Origin: Saccharothrix ecbatanensis
GTDB lineage: Bacteria > Actinomycetota > Actinomycetes > Mycobacteriales > Pseudonocardiaceae
DNA: 64,000 nucleotides
Assembly (NCBI RefSeq): GCF_014205015.1
Contig: NZ_JACHMO010000001.1
Location: 9,424,001 to 9,488,000 of the forward strand
Direction of reading: 5' to 3'
Position numbers and translations under genes: made by a program. Under the pieces are notes generated by a model. The model was given only the letters and a program-made list of their open reading frames with translations, was not told where the DNA came from and searched no databases. Shown here piece after piece: positions 1 to 7,521 of the stretch; position 1 is the first letter of the stretch; each line of letters opens with the position of its first letter.

Positions 1-887
1 TCCAACCACTGCGCGGCCAACCAACCACCCGCGAACCACCCACCGGCCACCAACAACCCGTTGCGGCGCTGCCAGCGTTGCGGTTCGACGACCACGGCAC
101 GCCTGCGCCGGGGAAGCGGATGCTGGGACGTTTCCGCAGGTGCGATCGGTTCCACCCGTTCGCCGTCGAACACCCCCGTCGCCGCCCGCGCCGACCCCTT
201 ATGCGGAGCGGGCGGTGACGGGGGAGCCGGCGGAACGGACATGCGAGCCAGGCCGTAACGGGCGGTCACCTCGGCCGGGTCGACCGGGGCGAGGCCCGCG
301 GTGGCCTCCTCGTACGCCCGCGCGCCCCTCCTGGTCAGGACGGGCGGCGGACCCAGCAGCAGCAAAACCACGAGCGCAGCGGTTACGGACAGTGCGGTTG
401 CTGTCTGCCAACCGGGTTGACTTGCGAAAACAGCCACCACGGCGAGCAAGAGCAGTGGGACGACGGCCAGCGCCGCCCGTACCAGACGCCGACGCGGCGC
501 CACCAGCAGACCACCGGCCACCAGACGTTGTCCGATATGCCGGGCCGGTCCACTGGTGGCCACACCGACCACCAACTCGTCCAGATCCCGAGGCCGGTCG
601 AGCCTGGCCAGCACGACCGACTGCAACGCGGTCACCGGATGTTCCGGAACAGAACCGGGCACCGCCGCGACCGTCGCCCCCGACACCCTCGCCAGGTTCT
701 CGGCCACCAACCCCGACACCGCCACCTCGACCGCACGCACCGGCCCACCGCCGAGGTAACCGATCTCCTCGAACGTCAACGGCCGGTCGGGCACGGCGCC
801 GGTGACCCGCTTCAACCACAGCCCCACCACCACCGCGACGACGAGCGCCGGGCCGTACCACCACAGGAACGTCGACGAGAACGTCAT
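1..887 (-). CDS. TIGR04222-type membrane protein, 3' end beyond window
   Basis: The reading frame is open from ATG at 887 to the left edge (295 codons), so the C-terminus is not visible. One hydrophobic segment lies at about residues 7-25 and a pair at about 139-155 and 163-179. Around residues 41-56 a segment with YLGGGPVRA resembles YLTGGPRRV of the next gene upstream, so the two are paralogues of the actinobacterial TIGR04222 family as I remember it. Proteins of that family often end in low-complexity Gly/Ser/Cys/His tails; whether this one does lies outside the window. It is transcribed after the paralogue, 139 bp downstream of it. The function of the family is not established. Confidence 0.8.
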   Translation of the reverse strand, partial: MTFSSTFLWWYGPALVVAVVVGLWLKRVTGAVPDRPLTFEEIGYLGGGPVRAVEVAVSGLVAENLARVSGATVAAVPGSVPEHPVTALQSVVLARLDRPRDLDELVVGVATSGPARHIGQRLVAGGLLVAPRRRLVRAALAVVPLLLLAVVAVFASQPGWQTATALSVTAALVVLLLLGPPPVLTRRGARAYEEATAGLAPVDPAEVTARYGLARMSVPPAPPSPPAPHKGSARAATGVFDGERVEPIAPAETSQHPLPRRRRAVVVEPQRWQRRNGLLVAGGWFAGGWLAAQWL

Positions 888-926
888 GGCGCCACCCTAG
901 GAGCCGTCAGGCCCGGAACCGGTCCC

Positions 927-962
927 GATCGGCCAAGCCGTAAGGATCGGCCAAGCCGTAAG
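927..962. repeat. 18-bp tandem duplication
   Basis: GATCGGCCAAGCCGTAAG occurs twice head to tail (927-944 and 945-962), followed by a degenerate third piece (GAGTCGTAAG). It lies between the two TIGR04222-type genes. It looks like a recent local duplication in a spacer; no function is evident. Confidence 0.8.
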
Positions 963-1026
963 GAGTCGTAAGGAGCGGAAGGGAGCCGGTGGGGACGATG
1001 AGCACCGGTCAGCTTCCGCCGCCGCG

Positions 1027-1998
1027 TCAGCTTCCGCCGCCGCCGCCACCGCAGCCCCCGCCGCCGCCACCGCAACTGCTGCCACTACTACTACTGCTGC
1101 TGCTGCATGTGCTCGCACTGCTGCCGCACCCACCGCCCGTAGCGGAATACGTCCCACCCGCGTAAGCACCACCCGAAGCCGCACGACGACGAGAACCCGC
1201 GCGGACACCGGAACGCGGAAGCGGCGCGGTACGGGCAGCGGCACGCAGCGAGACGTCCGGGTGCGCGTTGAACCCGTCGAGAGCAACCAGCTCGGCGGCG
1301 TTCACCGAACCGGTTGCTCCCGACCCCCCGGTCACCCCGCCCGCGCGGGCTTTCGCCACCGCCTCACGACCCGAAGCGGTGAGCGTCGAAGGCGCCACCT
1401 TCACCAACAGCGCGACCAGCACCCCGGTCAGCACGAGCTGCAACGTCAACCACCCCACGGGCGCACCGATCGACAGCCCGTTCACCCACCGCACCACACC
1501 GACGACGAACAACAGCGCCATCGGCACGACACCCACCCGCAACCGCGACTTCACCACGTCCTGCGCGACCAGGTAGTCCATTGAGGACAGTCGACGGCCG
1601 ACGTCGAGAGTCGCGTCGTGACCCGACACCGACGTGATGAGCAGCGTCAACGTCCGGTGCTTGTAACGGGTCGCGTCGGCGAGAACGGCCTTGTCAACCG
1701 GGTGACTGGCAACGGCGGAACCAGCGGAACCAGCAGAACCGGCGATCCGCACGGCCCCATTGCGCGCGGGCGCCAGCGTGCCCGCCGCGATGAGCCCGGC
1801 CACCGACGTCTCGGCCACCCGTCGTGGCCCGCCGGTCAGGTAAGCGATGTCAAACAGGCCGAGCACGCCTGCGGGGACGACTCCCCGTGCCCCTCGCAGG
1901 CGCACTCGGACGAAGATCGCGAACCCCAGCGTCACCGCCAGCGCGATCCAGTACAGATCCAGGAACTCCGGGCCCGAAAGCCCCCACGGTCGCTCCAC
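1027..1998 (-). CDS. TIGR04222-type membrane protein with Ser/Gly/Cys tail
   Basis: This is a 323-residue protein with a GTG start preceded by AGGGGGTGG. It has an N-terminal membrane segment (about 16-31), the family segment YLTGGPRRV near residue 54, a central soluble part, and two more hydrophobic segments (MALLFVVGVV and LVLTGVLVALLV). The last 45 residues or so are low complexity: serine and glycine runs with four cysteines spaced 7-11 residues apart, ending in GGGGGGCGGGGGGS. From memory, TIGR04222 proteins often have such tails and are often encoded near DUF692 (MNIO-type) oxidases, which modify cysteines in peptide substrates. No DUF692 gene is inside this window. The role is unknown. 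Confidence 0.85.
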   Translation of the reverse strand: MERPWGLSGPEFLDLYWIALAVTLGFAIFVRVRLRGARGVVPAGVLGLFDIAYLTGGPRRVAETSVAGLIAAGTLAPARNGAVRIAGSAGSAGSAVASHPVDKAVLADATRYKHRTLTLLITSVSGHDATLDVGRRLSSMDYLVAQDVVKSRLRVGVVPMALLFVVGVVRWVNGLSIGAPVGWLTLQLVLTGVLVALLVKVAPSTLTASGREAVAKARAGGVTGGSGATGSVNAAELVALDGFNAHPDVSLRAAARTAPLPRSGVRAGSRRRAASGGAYAGGTYSATGGGCGSSASTCSSSSSSSGSSCGGGGGGCGGGGGGS

Positions 1999-2133
1999 GG
2001 TCCACCCCCTGTGGGCCTCGGTGGAACCAGCAGGTCCACCAGCTCAGGAGGCAATCGTGTGCGCCAGGCCACACCCCAGCAAGAGGGCTTTAGCAAGCCT
2101 TAGGGTTCACGACCCGGTGGCGTCAAGCGAACG

Positions 2134-2199
2134 TCAGGATGACGAAGCGCCGTCCACGCCGCCCGAACCTTCACCGTCAGTGCCCTTGAAGATGCGCAT
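2134..2199 (-). CDS. Possible 21-residue peptide gene
   Basis: An ATG at 2199 lies just after an excellent ribosome binding site (AGGAGG, about 4 nt spacing) and opens a 21-codon frame ending in TGA at 2134. The peptide starts MRIFKGTDGEG and ends in Gly, Val, Asp and three serines, with no cysteine. It sits 44 bp after msrB and 135 bp before the TIGR04222-type gene, on the same strand. It could be a leader peptide, a small acidic protein, or the unmodified precursor of a small product. I do not recognise it. The support is only the ribosome binding site and its position. Confidence 0.45.
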   Translation of the reverse strand: MRIFKGTDGEGSGGVDGASSS

Positions 2200-2243
2200 G
2201 ATTCCTCCTGGTGTGGATCTCGACATCATTCGGAGTAGCGCCC

Positions 2244-2681
2244 TCAGTCTGCTTGACCGGCCGGGCTTTCGACCAGACGCAAGCTGATCGAGTTGATGCA
2301 GTACCGCTGGTCCGTTGGCGTCGCATAGCCCTCACCCTCGAAAACGTGCCCGAGGTGGCTGTGGCATGTGGCGCACAACACTTCTGTCCGGACCATGCCC
2401 ATGGCCCGGTCCTCGCGAAGGATCACCGTGTCCGCGTCCGCCGGCGAGAAGAACGACGGCCAACCGCAGTGCGAGTCGAATTTCGCGTCGCTGCGGAACA
2501 GCTCGGCCCCGCACGCACGGCAGCTGTAGACGCCCTCGGACTTGGTGTCCGTGTACTCGCCGACGAACGCCGGTTCGGTGCCCGCCTCGCGCAGCACCGC
2601 GTACTCCTTGGGCTTCAGGATCTCCCGCCACTCCAGCTCGGAGTGGACCACCTTCGGGGTGGCGCCGACGACAGGTTCCAT
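2244..2681 (-). CDS. msrB: Peptide-methionine (R)-S-oxide reductase MsrB
   Basis: It reduces methionine-R-sulfoxide in proteins, in the cytoplasm, using thioredoxin. The 145-residue chain is full length for MsrB. The zinc site is formed by C54/C57 (CRACG) and C103/C106 (CATC). The segments HCGWPSF and HLGHVF are family signatures, and C128 in RYCINS is the catalytic cysteine. The start is ATG at 2681. A TAACCT box ends 6 nt before it, so the mRNA may be leaderless, although GGAG also lies just upstream. The small gene at 2134-2199 follows closely. Confidence 0.95.
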   Translation of the reverse strand: MEPVVGATPKVVHSELEWREILKPKEYAVLREAGTEPAFVGEYTDTKSEGVYSCRACGAELFRSDAKFDSHCGWPSFFSPADADTVILREDRAMGMVRTEVLCATCHSHLGHVFEGEGYATPTDQRYCINSISLRLVESPAGQAD

Positions 2682-2687
2682 GGCTCC

Positions 2688-2693
2688 AGGTTA
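2688..2693 (-). promoter_or_regulatory. -10 box of msrB
   Basis: TAACCT ends 6 nt before the msrB ATG, the spacing expected for a leaderless transcript. Confidence 0.5.
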
Positions 2694-2712
2694 GTCCGAC
2701 TCAGCCGAAGAC

Positions 2713-3024
2713 TCAGCCGAAGAAGACCGTGATCAGGTCGCCCAGGTAGTACCAGACGCTGACCGCGACACCCAGCAGGATCAGGCCGACCACGACCACC
2801 GCGAGCTGCCTGCGCAGACCGCCCGCCCGGTTCGCCGAGTCCGCGAACTGCTCGACGCCCGCCAGCGACCCCTCGATGGTGAGGTTCGGGGGCTGTCGCT
2901 TCATCCGGTTGAGGTGTTCGGCGAACGCCTTGGTCTCGGGGTCGTCTGGGTCGAGGCCGATCAGCTCGTCGTCGAGGTCGCCCAGTGGGCGCTCGTCCGG
3001 TCCGTCGGCGGTGGCGCTGGCCAT
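2713..3024 (-). CDS. Small single-pass membrane protein
   Basis: The 103-residue protein has an acidic N-terminal half (GDLDDELIGLDPDDPE) and one clear membrane helix near the C-terminus (about 76-100: LAVVVVGLILLGVAVSVWYY). The N-terminus is likely cytoplasmic. It is followed 31 bp later by msrB on the same strand and may be cotranscribed with it. I do not recognise a named family. Confidence 0.75.
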   Translation of the reverse strand: MASATADGPDERPLGDLDDELIGLDPDDPETKAFAEHLNRMKRQPPNLTIEGSLAGVEQFADSANRAGGLRRQLAVVVVGLILLGVAVSVWYYLGDLITVFFG

Positions 3025-3063
3025 GACCTCAGCGTAATGGGCGTTTCAACCGCGGGGCAGGGC

Positions 3064-4008
3064 CTAACCGACGAGAGCGGGGGAGGGCTTGATCGCACCC
3101 ACCGCACGGCCGTGACCGAGCACGGGGAACGTGGCCAGCTCGTCCGGCGCCCGAACGCCGAGCCGACGCAGCGCGGCCACCAGCACCACGGCCCGTGCCC
3201 TGCTGGACCCGTCCGCGATCTTGCACGCCACGGCCTCACCGGTGGGCAGACCGATCGCGTAAACGCCCTCCGCGCCGTCCTTGGCCACCGCGCCAGGGAT
3301 CGCCCGCATCAACTTCGTGACGTCGCGGTTCGTGCCGCCGACCCACTCCGGGTGGCGGTTCATCGCCTGCGCGATCCGCTGCTCAGGGCCTTCCGACGCA
3401 CCCGCCAACGTCCCGAAAGCCCTGGCCAGGCCGGTGAGGCTGATCCCGAACAACGGCGCGCCGCAGCCGTCCACGCCCTCGGCGCCGATGCGTTCACCGG
3501 CCAGTTCCTCCAACGTGTCGCGGACGGCGCGCTGGAGGGGGTGGGCCGGGTCGAGGTAGTCGCGCGTCGACCAGTCGTTGACGACGCAGGTGGCGAGCAT
3601 GGCGGCGTGCTTGCCCGAGCAGTTCATGTACTTCGGGGCCTTGGTCCGACCGGCCGCGAGGTGCGCCCTGAGGGCGTCTTCGCCGATCGGCAGGTCGGGC
3701 GTGCACTGGAGGGCGGACTCGTCCAGGCCGTGCCGTTCGAGGATCCGGTGGACGCCCTCGATGTGGAAGTCCTCACCGGAGTGGCTGGCGCAGGCCAGGG
3801 CCAGCAGCTCGCCGTCGAGGTCAAGGCCGTGGCGGAGCATGGCCAGCGTCTGGATCGGCTTGTTCGAGGAGCGCGGGTACGTGGTGTCGTGCGGCCGGCC
3901 GACGGAGAACACCTCACGGCCCGCCGCGTCCAGGACGATCACCGAGCCGTGGTGCACGGACTCCAGGAACTCGCCTCGCCACACCTCGGCGACCAGTTCG
4001 TGTGCCAT
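3064..4008 (-). CDS. L-asparaginase II family (Rhizobium etli type)
   Basis: It hydrolyses L-asparagine to aspartate and ammonia. Its 314 residues match the PF06089 family, not the bacterial type I/II fold. The Ser-Lys pairs and metal ligands known from R. etli ReAV are all present: S47-x-x-K50 (SSNK), C130/K133 (NCSGKH) and D180/C182 (DGCG). The start at 4008 is chosen because GGAGGGG precedes it by 5 nt; a longer frame upstream would run through the regulatory region. It is divergent from a GntR regulator across 76 bp that hold a perfect palindrome, so it is probably controlled by that regulator. Confidence 0.92.
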   Translation of the reverse strand: MAHELVAEVWRGEFLESVHHGSVIVLDAAGREVFSVGRPHDTTYPRSSNKPIQTLAMLRHGLDLDGELLALACASHSGEDFHIEGVHRILERHGLDESALQCTPDLPIGEDALRAHLAAGRTKAPKYMNCSGKHAAMLATCVVNDWSTRDYLDPAHPLQRAVRDTLEELAGERIGAEGVDGCGAPLFGISLTGLARAFGTLAGASEGPEQRIAQAMNRHPEWVGGTNRDVTKLMRAIPGAVAKDGAEGVYAIGLPTGEAVACKIADGSSRARAVVLVAALRRLGVRAPDELATFPVLGHGRAVGAIKPSPALVG

Positions 4009-4033
4009 GCCGACCCCTCCTCGATGTCCTGCC

Positions 4034-4047
4034 AACTGTCGACAGTT
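4034..4047. promoter_or_regulatory. Palindromic operator between asparaginase and GntR genes
   Basis: AACTGTCGACAGTT is a perfect 14-bp palindrome in the 76-bp divergent spacer. It is of the TGT-N2-ACA kind bound by FadR-type GntR proteins, so the divergent regulator is the natural ligand. This is inference from position and symmetry. Confidence 0.65.
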
Positions 4048-4084
4048 AACATGGCGGGGGTTGCCTGGCGCTAGGGAGACGTTC

Positions 4085-4729
4085 GTGACACCTCCGCTGC
4101 ACATGAGCTTGGCCGGTCAGACCGTGGACGTGCTCCGCGAGCTGGTGCTGACGGGCGACATCCCGCCGGGCGCGCGCGTGAACGAGGTCGAGCTGGCCCA
4201 ACGGCTCGGCATCTCGCGCGGACCGCTGCGTGAGGCGATCCGACACCTGGCGTCCGAAGGGCTGCTCGTGCTCGCGCCGCACCGGGGCGCATCCGTGCCG
4301 GAGGCCGACGCAGCCGACGTGCAGGCCCTGTTCGAGCTGCGGACGGCGCTGGAATGCGCGGCGGCCGAGCTGGCGGCTTCACGGCGTTCGGACGCGGACG
4401 TGGTGCGGCTGCGTGCGGTCTGCGAGGAGTCGCGGCGGGCGTACTCAGCGGGAGAGCGCTTCCCGTACCGGCTGGACTTGGCGTTCCACCAGGCGTTGTT
4501 GGACGCCGCGCGCAGCCCTCGGATCGCAGAGCAGGTGCGGTTGGTGCAGCAGCGGGTGGTGTTGCTGCGCAGTGGTTTGCGGGACGACCCGCCGCACCAG
4601 CAGGCGTCGTTGGACGATCACGACGCCCTGGTGACGGCTATCGCGGCCGGCGACCCGCCCCGCGCTTCGGACGTGATGCGCAAGCACCTCGCCCGCGTCT
4701 GCGCCCAGATGCTCACCAGCCTGGGCTGA
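4085..4729 (+). CDS. GntR-family regulator, FadR/FCD subtype
   Basis: The 214-residue protein has an N-terminal winged helix (about 10-75, with ELAQRLGISRGPLREAIRHLASEGLL) and a C-terminal all-helical FCD effector domain (about 82-205). The start is GTG at 4085, preceded by AGGGAGA; ATG at 4103 is an alternative. It probably represses itself and the divergent asparaginase gene, with an amino acid or organic acid as effector. The effector is not deducible from sequence. Confidence 0.9.
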   Translation: MTPPLHMSLAGQTVDVLRELVLTGDIPPGARVNEVELAQRLGISRGPLREAIRHLASEGLLVLAPHRGASVPEADAADVQALFELRTALECAAAELAASRRSDADVVRLRAVCEESRRAYSAGERFPYRLDLAFHQALLDAARSPRIAEQVRLVQQRVVLLRSGLRDDPPHQQASLDDHDALVTAIAAGDPPRASDVMRKHLARVCAQMLTSLG

Positions 4730-4734
4730 CCGAC

Positions 4735-4923
4735 CTACTGGTCGAGTCCGGCGAGGAACTTCCGCCACTGCTCGATCGTGAACGACAGCGTCGGTCCGGT
4801 CAGGTTCTTGGAGTCACGCGCGGCGACGCCATCGCCCACCGGCGCGATCTCCACGCAGGACGGACCTTCCCCGCTGAAGCTGCTCTTGCGCCACGCCGCA
4901 TCCGACAGATCCCCATGCTTCAC
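4735..4923 (-). CDS. DUF397 protein
   Basis: A 62-residue DUF397 protein with the hallmark WRKSSFSG near the start and SCVEIA, ARDSK and FTIEQWRKFLAGL later. The GTG at 4923 has GGAGG upstream. It begins 23 bp after the XRE/DUF5753 regulator gene on the same strand. Such pairs are very common in actinomycetes, where the small acidic partner is thought to antagonise the regulator (WhiJ/BldB-related systems). The end is 5 bp from the end of the convergent gntR gene. Confidence 0.93.
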   Translation of the reverse strand: MKHGDLSDAAWRKSSFSGEGPSCVEIAPVGDGVAARDSKNLTGPTLSFTIEQWRKFLAGLDQ

Positions 4924-4946
4924 AGTCGCCCCAACCTCCGTTTTTC

Positions 4947-5801
4947 CTAGCCAGCGGCAATCTCGGTGATCAGAGCCACCGAGTCGTCAGGGCTCTTGGC
5001 CACCGCCACCAGGTGATCGAACTCAGCCCGGAAGTGCTTGATGTCGACGTCCGACTCCAAGAATATCTCACCTGCCTGGCCGTCGACGTGGATCAGGTCG
5101 GTGTCCAACGGGTCCTCGAAGTCCATGACGATGAACTCGCCCGGCATCCCGGGGTGCGCGCCCGAGCTGAACGGGATGACCTGGATCGTCACGTGCGGAA
5201 CTTTGGCCGCTTCGACCAAGTGCTTGAGTTGCGTCCGCATGACGTGCCTTCCACCGACCTTGCGGCGCAGTGCCGCTTCGTCGATGATCACCCAGAGCTT
5301 GAGCGGCTTCTCGTTGGACAGCAGGGCCTGTCGCTCGATCCGGGTGCGAACGCGGTCTTCGACCTGTTCGTCGGTGGCTTCGTGCAGGACGCCACGGATC
5401 ACGGCACGGGCGTAGTCCTCGGTCTGGAGCAAGCCGGGGACGAACTGTCCCGAGTAGTTGCGGACGCCGTATGCGCCTGCCTCGAAGCTGATGTAGGCGG
5501 TGTACTCCTCGCGTAGGTCCTCGTGCCACGGTTGGATCCAGCCCTGGTTGGCGGACTGCTTGTACAGCGACTTCAGGCGTTCCTGCTCGTCGGACGGAAC
5601 CACGTACAGCTTCAGCAGAGCGGCCAACGTGCGGTACTGCGGGCGCGTCCGGGCGGTCTCGATGCGGTAGAGGGTGGTGGCGTTGATGCCGGTGCGCTCC
5701 TCGACGTCCTCCCGGCGCAGCCCCGTCCCGTCACGAAGCCTTCTGAGCTGACCGGCCAACCTGCGCAGTCGGATGGTCGGCGCGCTCTTCTTCGTGGCCA
5801 C
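4947..5801 (-). CDS. XRE-family regulator with DUF5753 domain
   Basis: The 284-residue protein has an N-terminal helix-turn-helix (about 8-60, LRRLRDGTGLRREDVEERTGINATTLYRIE) and a C-terminal DUF5753 domain (about 100-280, with YSGQFVPGLLQTEDYARAV and HPGMPGEFIVMDF). GTG at 5801 is chosen because GGAAGGA lies about 9 nt upstream; a longer in-frame start at 5846 would add 15 residues of non-family sequence. It precedes a DUF397 partner. Unusually AT-rich DNA upstream may be its operator. Confidence 0.92.
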   Translation of the reverse strand: MATKKSAPTIRLRRLAGQLRRLRDGTGLRREDVEERTGINATTLYRIETARTRPQYRTLAALLKLYVVPSDEQERLKSLYKQSANQGWIQPWHEDLREEYTAYISFEAGAYGVRNYSGQFVPGLLQTEDYARAVIRGVLHEATDEQVEDRVRTRIERQALLSNEKPLKLWVIIDEAALRRKVGGRHVMRTQLKHLVEAAKVPHVTIQVIPFSSGAHPGMPGEFIVMDFEDPLDTDLIHVDGQAGEIFLESDVDIKHFRAEFDHLVAVAKSPDDSVALITEIAAG

Positions 5802-5847
5802 GGTGTTCCGGTCCTTCCGTACACGTGCGTCCGCCGAACGCTGCATG

Positions 5848-5879
5848 GCAAATGCAAGGTAGAGCTATGCATATTTTGC
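5848..5879. promoter_or_regulatory. AT-rich inverted repeat upstream of XRE regulator
   Basis: GCAAATGCA (5848-5856) and TGCATATTTTGC (5868-5879) form an imperfect inverted repeat in the divergent spacer before the XRE gene (start 5801) and the small gene at 5985. The local AT content stands out from the rest of the window. It is a candidate operator or promoter. Confidence 0.4.
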
Positions 5880-5984
5880 GTTTCGCGGGCGAGTCTGGGA
5901 CATCTTATGTGCGGTCACCGTAGCGGATCGGTCACGTTGCGTGGTCGCAACGAAGGCGGCACCTACAACGGAAGGGGAACGCGC

Positions 5985-6260
5985 GTGCAACCGTGGACCA
6001 AGGAAGAGTTCGTCGGCCTTATGCACCAGTTGGCGGTCAGCGAGGCGCCGAGGCTGTTCGCGATCGTGGAGGAGTATGGCGAGGCGGAGGACGCGCGCGT
6101 CGCGGGCTACGGCCTCGCCTACGCCGACCGGGCCGAGGTCGATGGCGTGGAGGGCGGTTTCCGGCTCAGCTCCAAGAGCGCGGAGAGCGCCCGGAGTTTG
6201 TTCGAGATCAGCTCACGGTCGTCCGGGACGCGACAAGCGCACGTGGTCTGGCTGGGTTGA
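5985..6260 (+). CDS. Hypothetical 91-residue protein divergent from XRE regulator
   Basis: GTG at 5985 follows GGAAGGGGA. The protein starts with PWTKEEFVGLMHQLA and is mostly helical in its first half; the second half holds GYGLAYADRAEVDG and a basic end. There is no signal peptide or membrane segment. It is divergent from the XRE/DUF5753 gene and ends at a strong hairpin. I do not recognise a family. It may be the third member of the regulator/DUF397 locus. Confidence 0.65.
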   Translation: MQPWTKEEFVGLMHQLAVSEAPRLFAIVEEYGEAEDARVAGYGLAYADRAEVDGVEGGFRLSSKSAESARSLFEISSRSSGTRQAHVVWLG

Positions 6261-6285
6261 CGTGCCAGGTTGATGACGTGGTGGA

Positions 6286-6315
6286 CCGGAGGGCTGATGG
6301 CGGCCAGCCCTCCGG
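6286..6315. terminator. Bidirectional hairpin between convergent genes
   Basis: An 11-bp perfect stem (CCGGAGGGCTG with its complement) and an 8-nt loop lie between the stop codons of the small gene (6260) and the acyl-CoA dehydrogenase (6332). There is no U tract, as is usual in actinomycetes. Confidence 0.6.
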
Positions 6316-6331
6316 CCGACGGAAAGTGTTG

Positions 6332-7501
6332 TCAGCCAAGCGTTCCGGTGACCTTGGAGTGTCCCTTGAGGAGGTTCCGGGCGATGGTGCGGCGCTGGAT
6401 CTCGTCCGTGCCCTCGTAGATGCGCAGCAGCCGGAGTTCGCGGTACCAGCGTTCGATCGGCAGTTCGCGGGTGTAGCCCATGCCGCCGTGGATCTGGAGC
6501 ACCCGGTCCACGATCTCGTTGGCCTTGATGCCGCCGTAGAGCTTCGCCATCGACTGCGCCTGCCGTGAATCGGCCTTCTGGTCGACCAGCCACGCGGCGT
6601 GGAGGACGAGCCAGCGCAGTGCCTCGATCTCCGTCGCCGAGTCCGCGATCATCCACTGGATGGCCTGGTACTCGGCGATCGGCTGGCCGAACGTGACCCG
6701 GTTGTTGGCCTGCTCGATGGCCATCTCCACCAGTCGCTCGCACGAGCCGATCGCGCGCGCCGGGAGCAGGTAGCGGCCCTGGCCGATCCACTGCATGGCC
6801 AGGTGGAAGCCCTTGCCCACCTCGCCGAGGATGTTCTCCTCGGGCACCCGGACGTTGTCGAACACGAGCGCGGCCGGACCCCACTGGCCCATGGTCGGGA
6901 TGGGCTCGGACTTCCAGCCCATGTCCCGGTCGACGAGGAAGCACGTGACGCCGCCGTCGGCGCCCTTCTCCTTGTCGGTCACCGCGAACACCATCGCGAA
7001 GTCCGCTTCGTTGCCCTGCGTGATGAACGTCTTCTCGCCGTTGATCACCCAGTCGCCGCCCTCCTTGCGGGCGGACGTGCGGATGGCCTTGGCATCCGAC
7101 CCGGCGCCGGGCTCGGTGATCGCGAAGCACGACACGCGTTCACCGGAGATCGTCGGCATCAGGTAGCGCTGCTTCTGCTCCTCGTTGCCGTGGAACAGGA
7201 TGTTGTCCGCGTAGCCGCCAAAGCGGAACGGGACGAACGAGCGGCCGAGTTCGGCCTCCACGAGGGCCGTCATGAGCGCGCCCAGGCCCATGCCGCCGTA
7301 CTCCGTCGGCGTGAGCATGCCGAAGAAGCCGGCCGCCTTCGCCTTGTCCTGGAGCTCTTTCAGCTCGTCACGGGTCAGGCCGGGCTCGCCCAGGCGTTCA
7401 CGGCGCAGCACCTCCGGTTCGAGCGGGGCGATCTCCTTGCGCACGAAGGTCCGCACCCAGTCGCGGATCTCCTTCTGCTCCTCGTCGAGCGTGAAGTCCA
7501 T
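6332..7501 (-). CDS. Acyl-CoA dehydrogenase
   Basis: This is a FAD flavoenzyme that forms the trans-2,3 double bond in an acyl-CoA. The 389 residues match the standard length. Visible family elements are FAITEPGAGSDA (FAD/substrate binding), GEKTFITQG, the FGQPIAEYQAIQW segment, and the C-terminal IYEGTDEIQRR whose Glu is the usual catalytic base. It is encoded 20 bp after a second acyl-CoA dehydrogenase and is surely cotranscribed with it. The substrate cannot be told from sequence; the pair may act on branched or long acyl-CoAs, or form a heteromer as steroid-pathway ACADs do. Confidence 0.93.
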   Translation of the reverse strand: MDFTLDEEQKEIRDWVRTFVRKEIAPLEPEVLRRERLGEPGLTRDELKELQDKAKAAGFFGMLTPTEYGGMGLGALMTALVEAELGRSFVPFRFGGYADNILFHGNEEQKQRYLMPTISGERVSCFAITEPGAGSDAKAIRTSARKEGGDWVINGEKTFITQGNEADFAMVFAVTDKEKGADGGVTCFLVDRDMGWKSEPIPTMGQWGPAALVFDNVRVPEENILGEVGKGFHLAMQWIGQGRYLLPARAIGSCERLVEMAIEQANNRVTFGQPIAEYQAIQWMIADSATEIEALRWLVLHAAWLVDQKADSRQAQSMAKLYGGIKANEIVDRVLQIHGGMGYTRELPIERWYRELRLLRIYEGTDEIQRRTIARNLLKGHSKVTGTLG

Positions 7502-7521
7502 GCCGTCCTCCCTCTACCCGT

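Noticed and set aside
1027..1286. Alanine/Val-rich minus-strand frame overlapping the TIGR04222 tail
   Set aside because: It is an alternate frame of the Gly/Ser/Cys-coding tail with no ribosome binding site.
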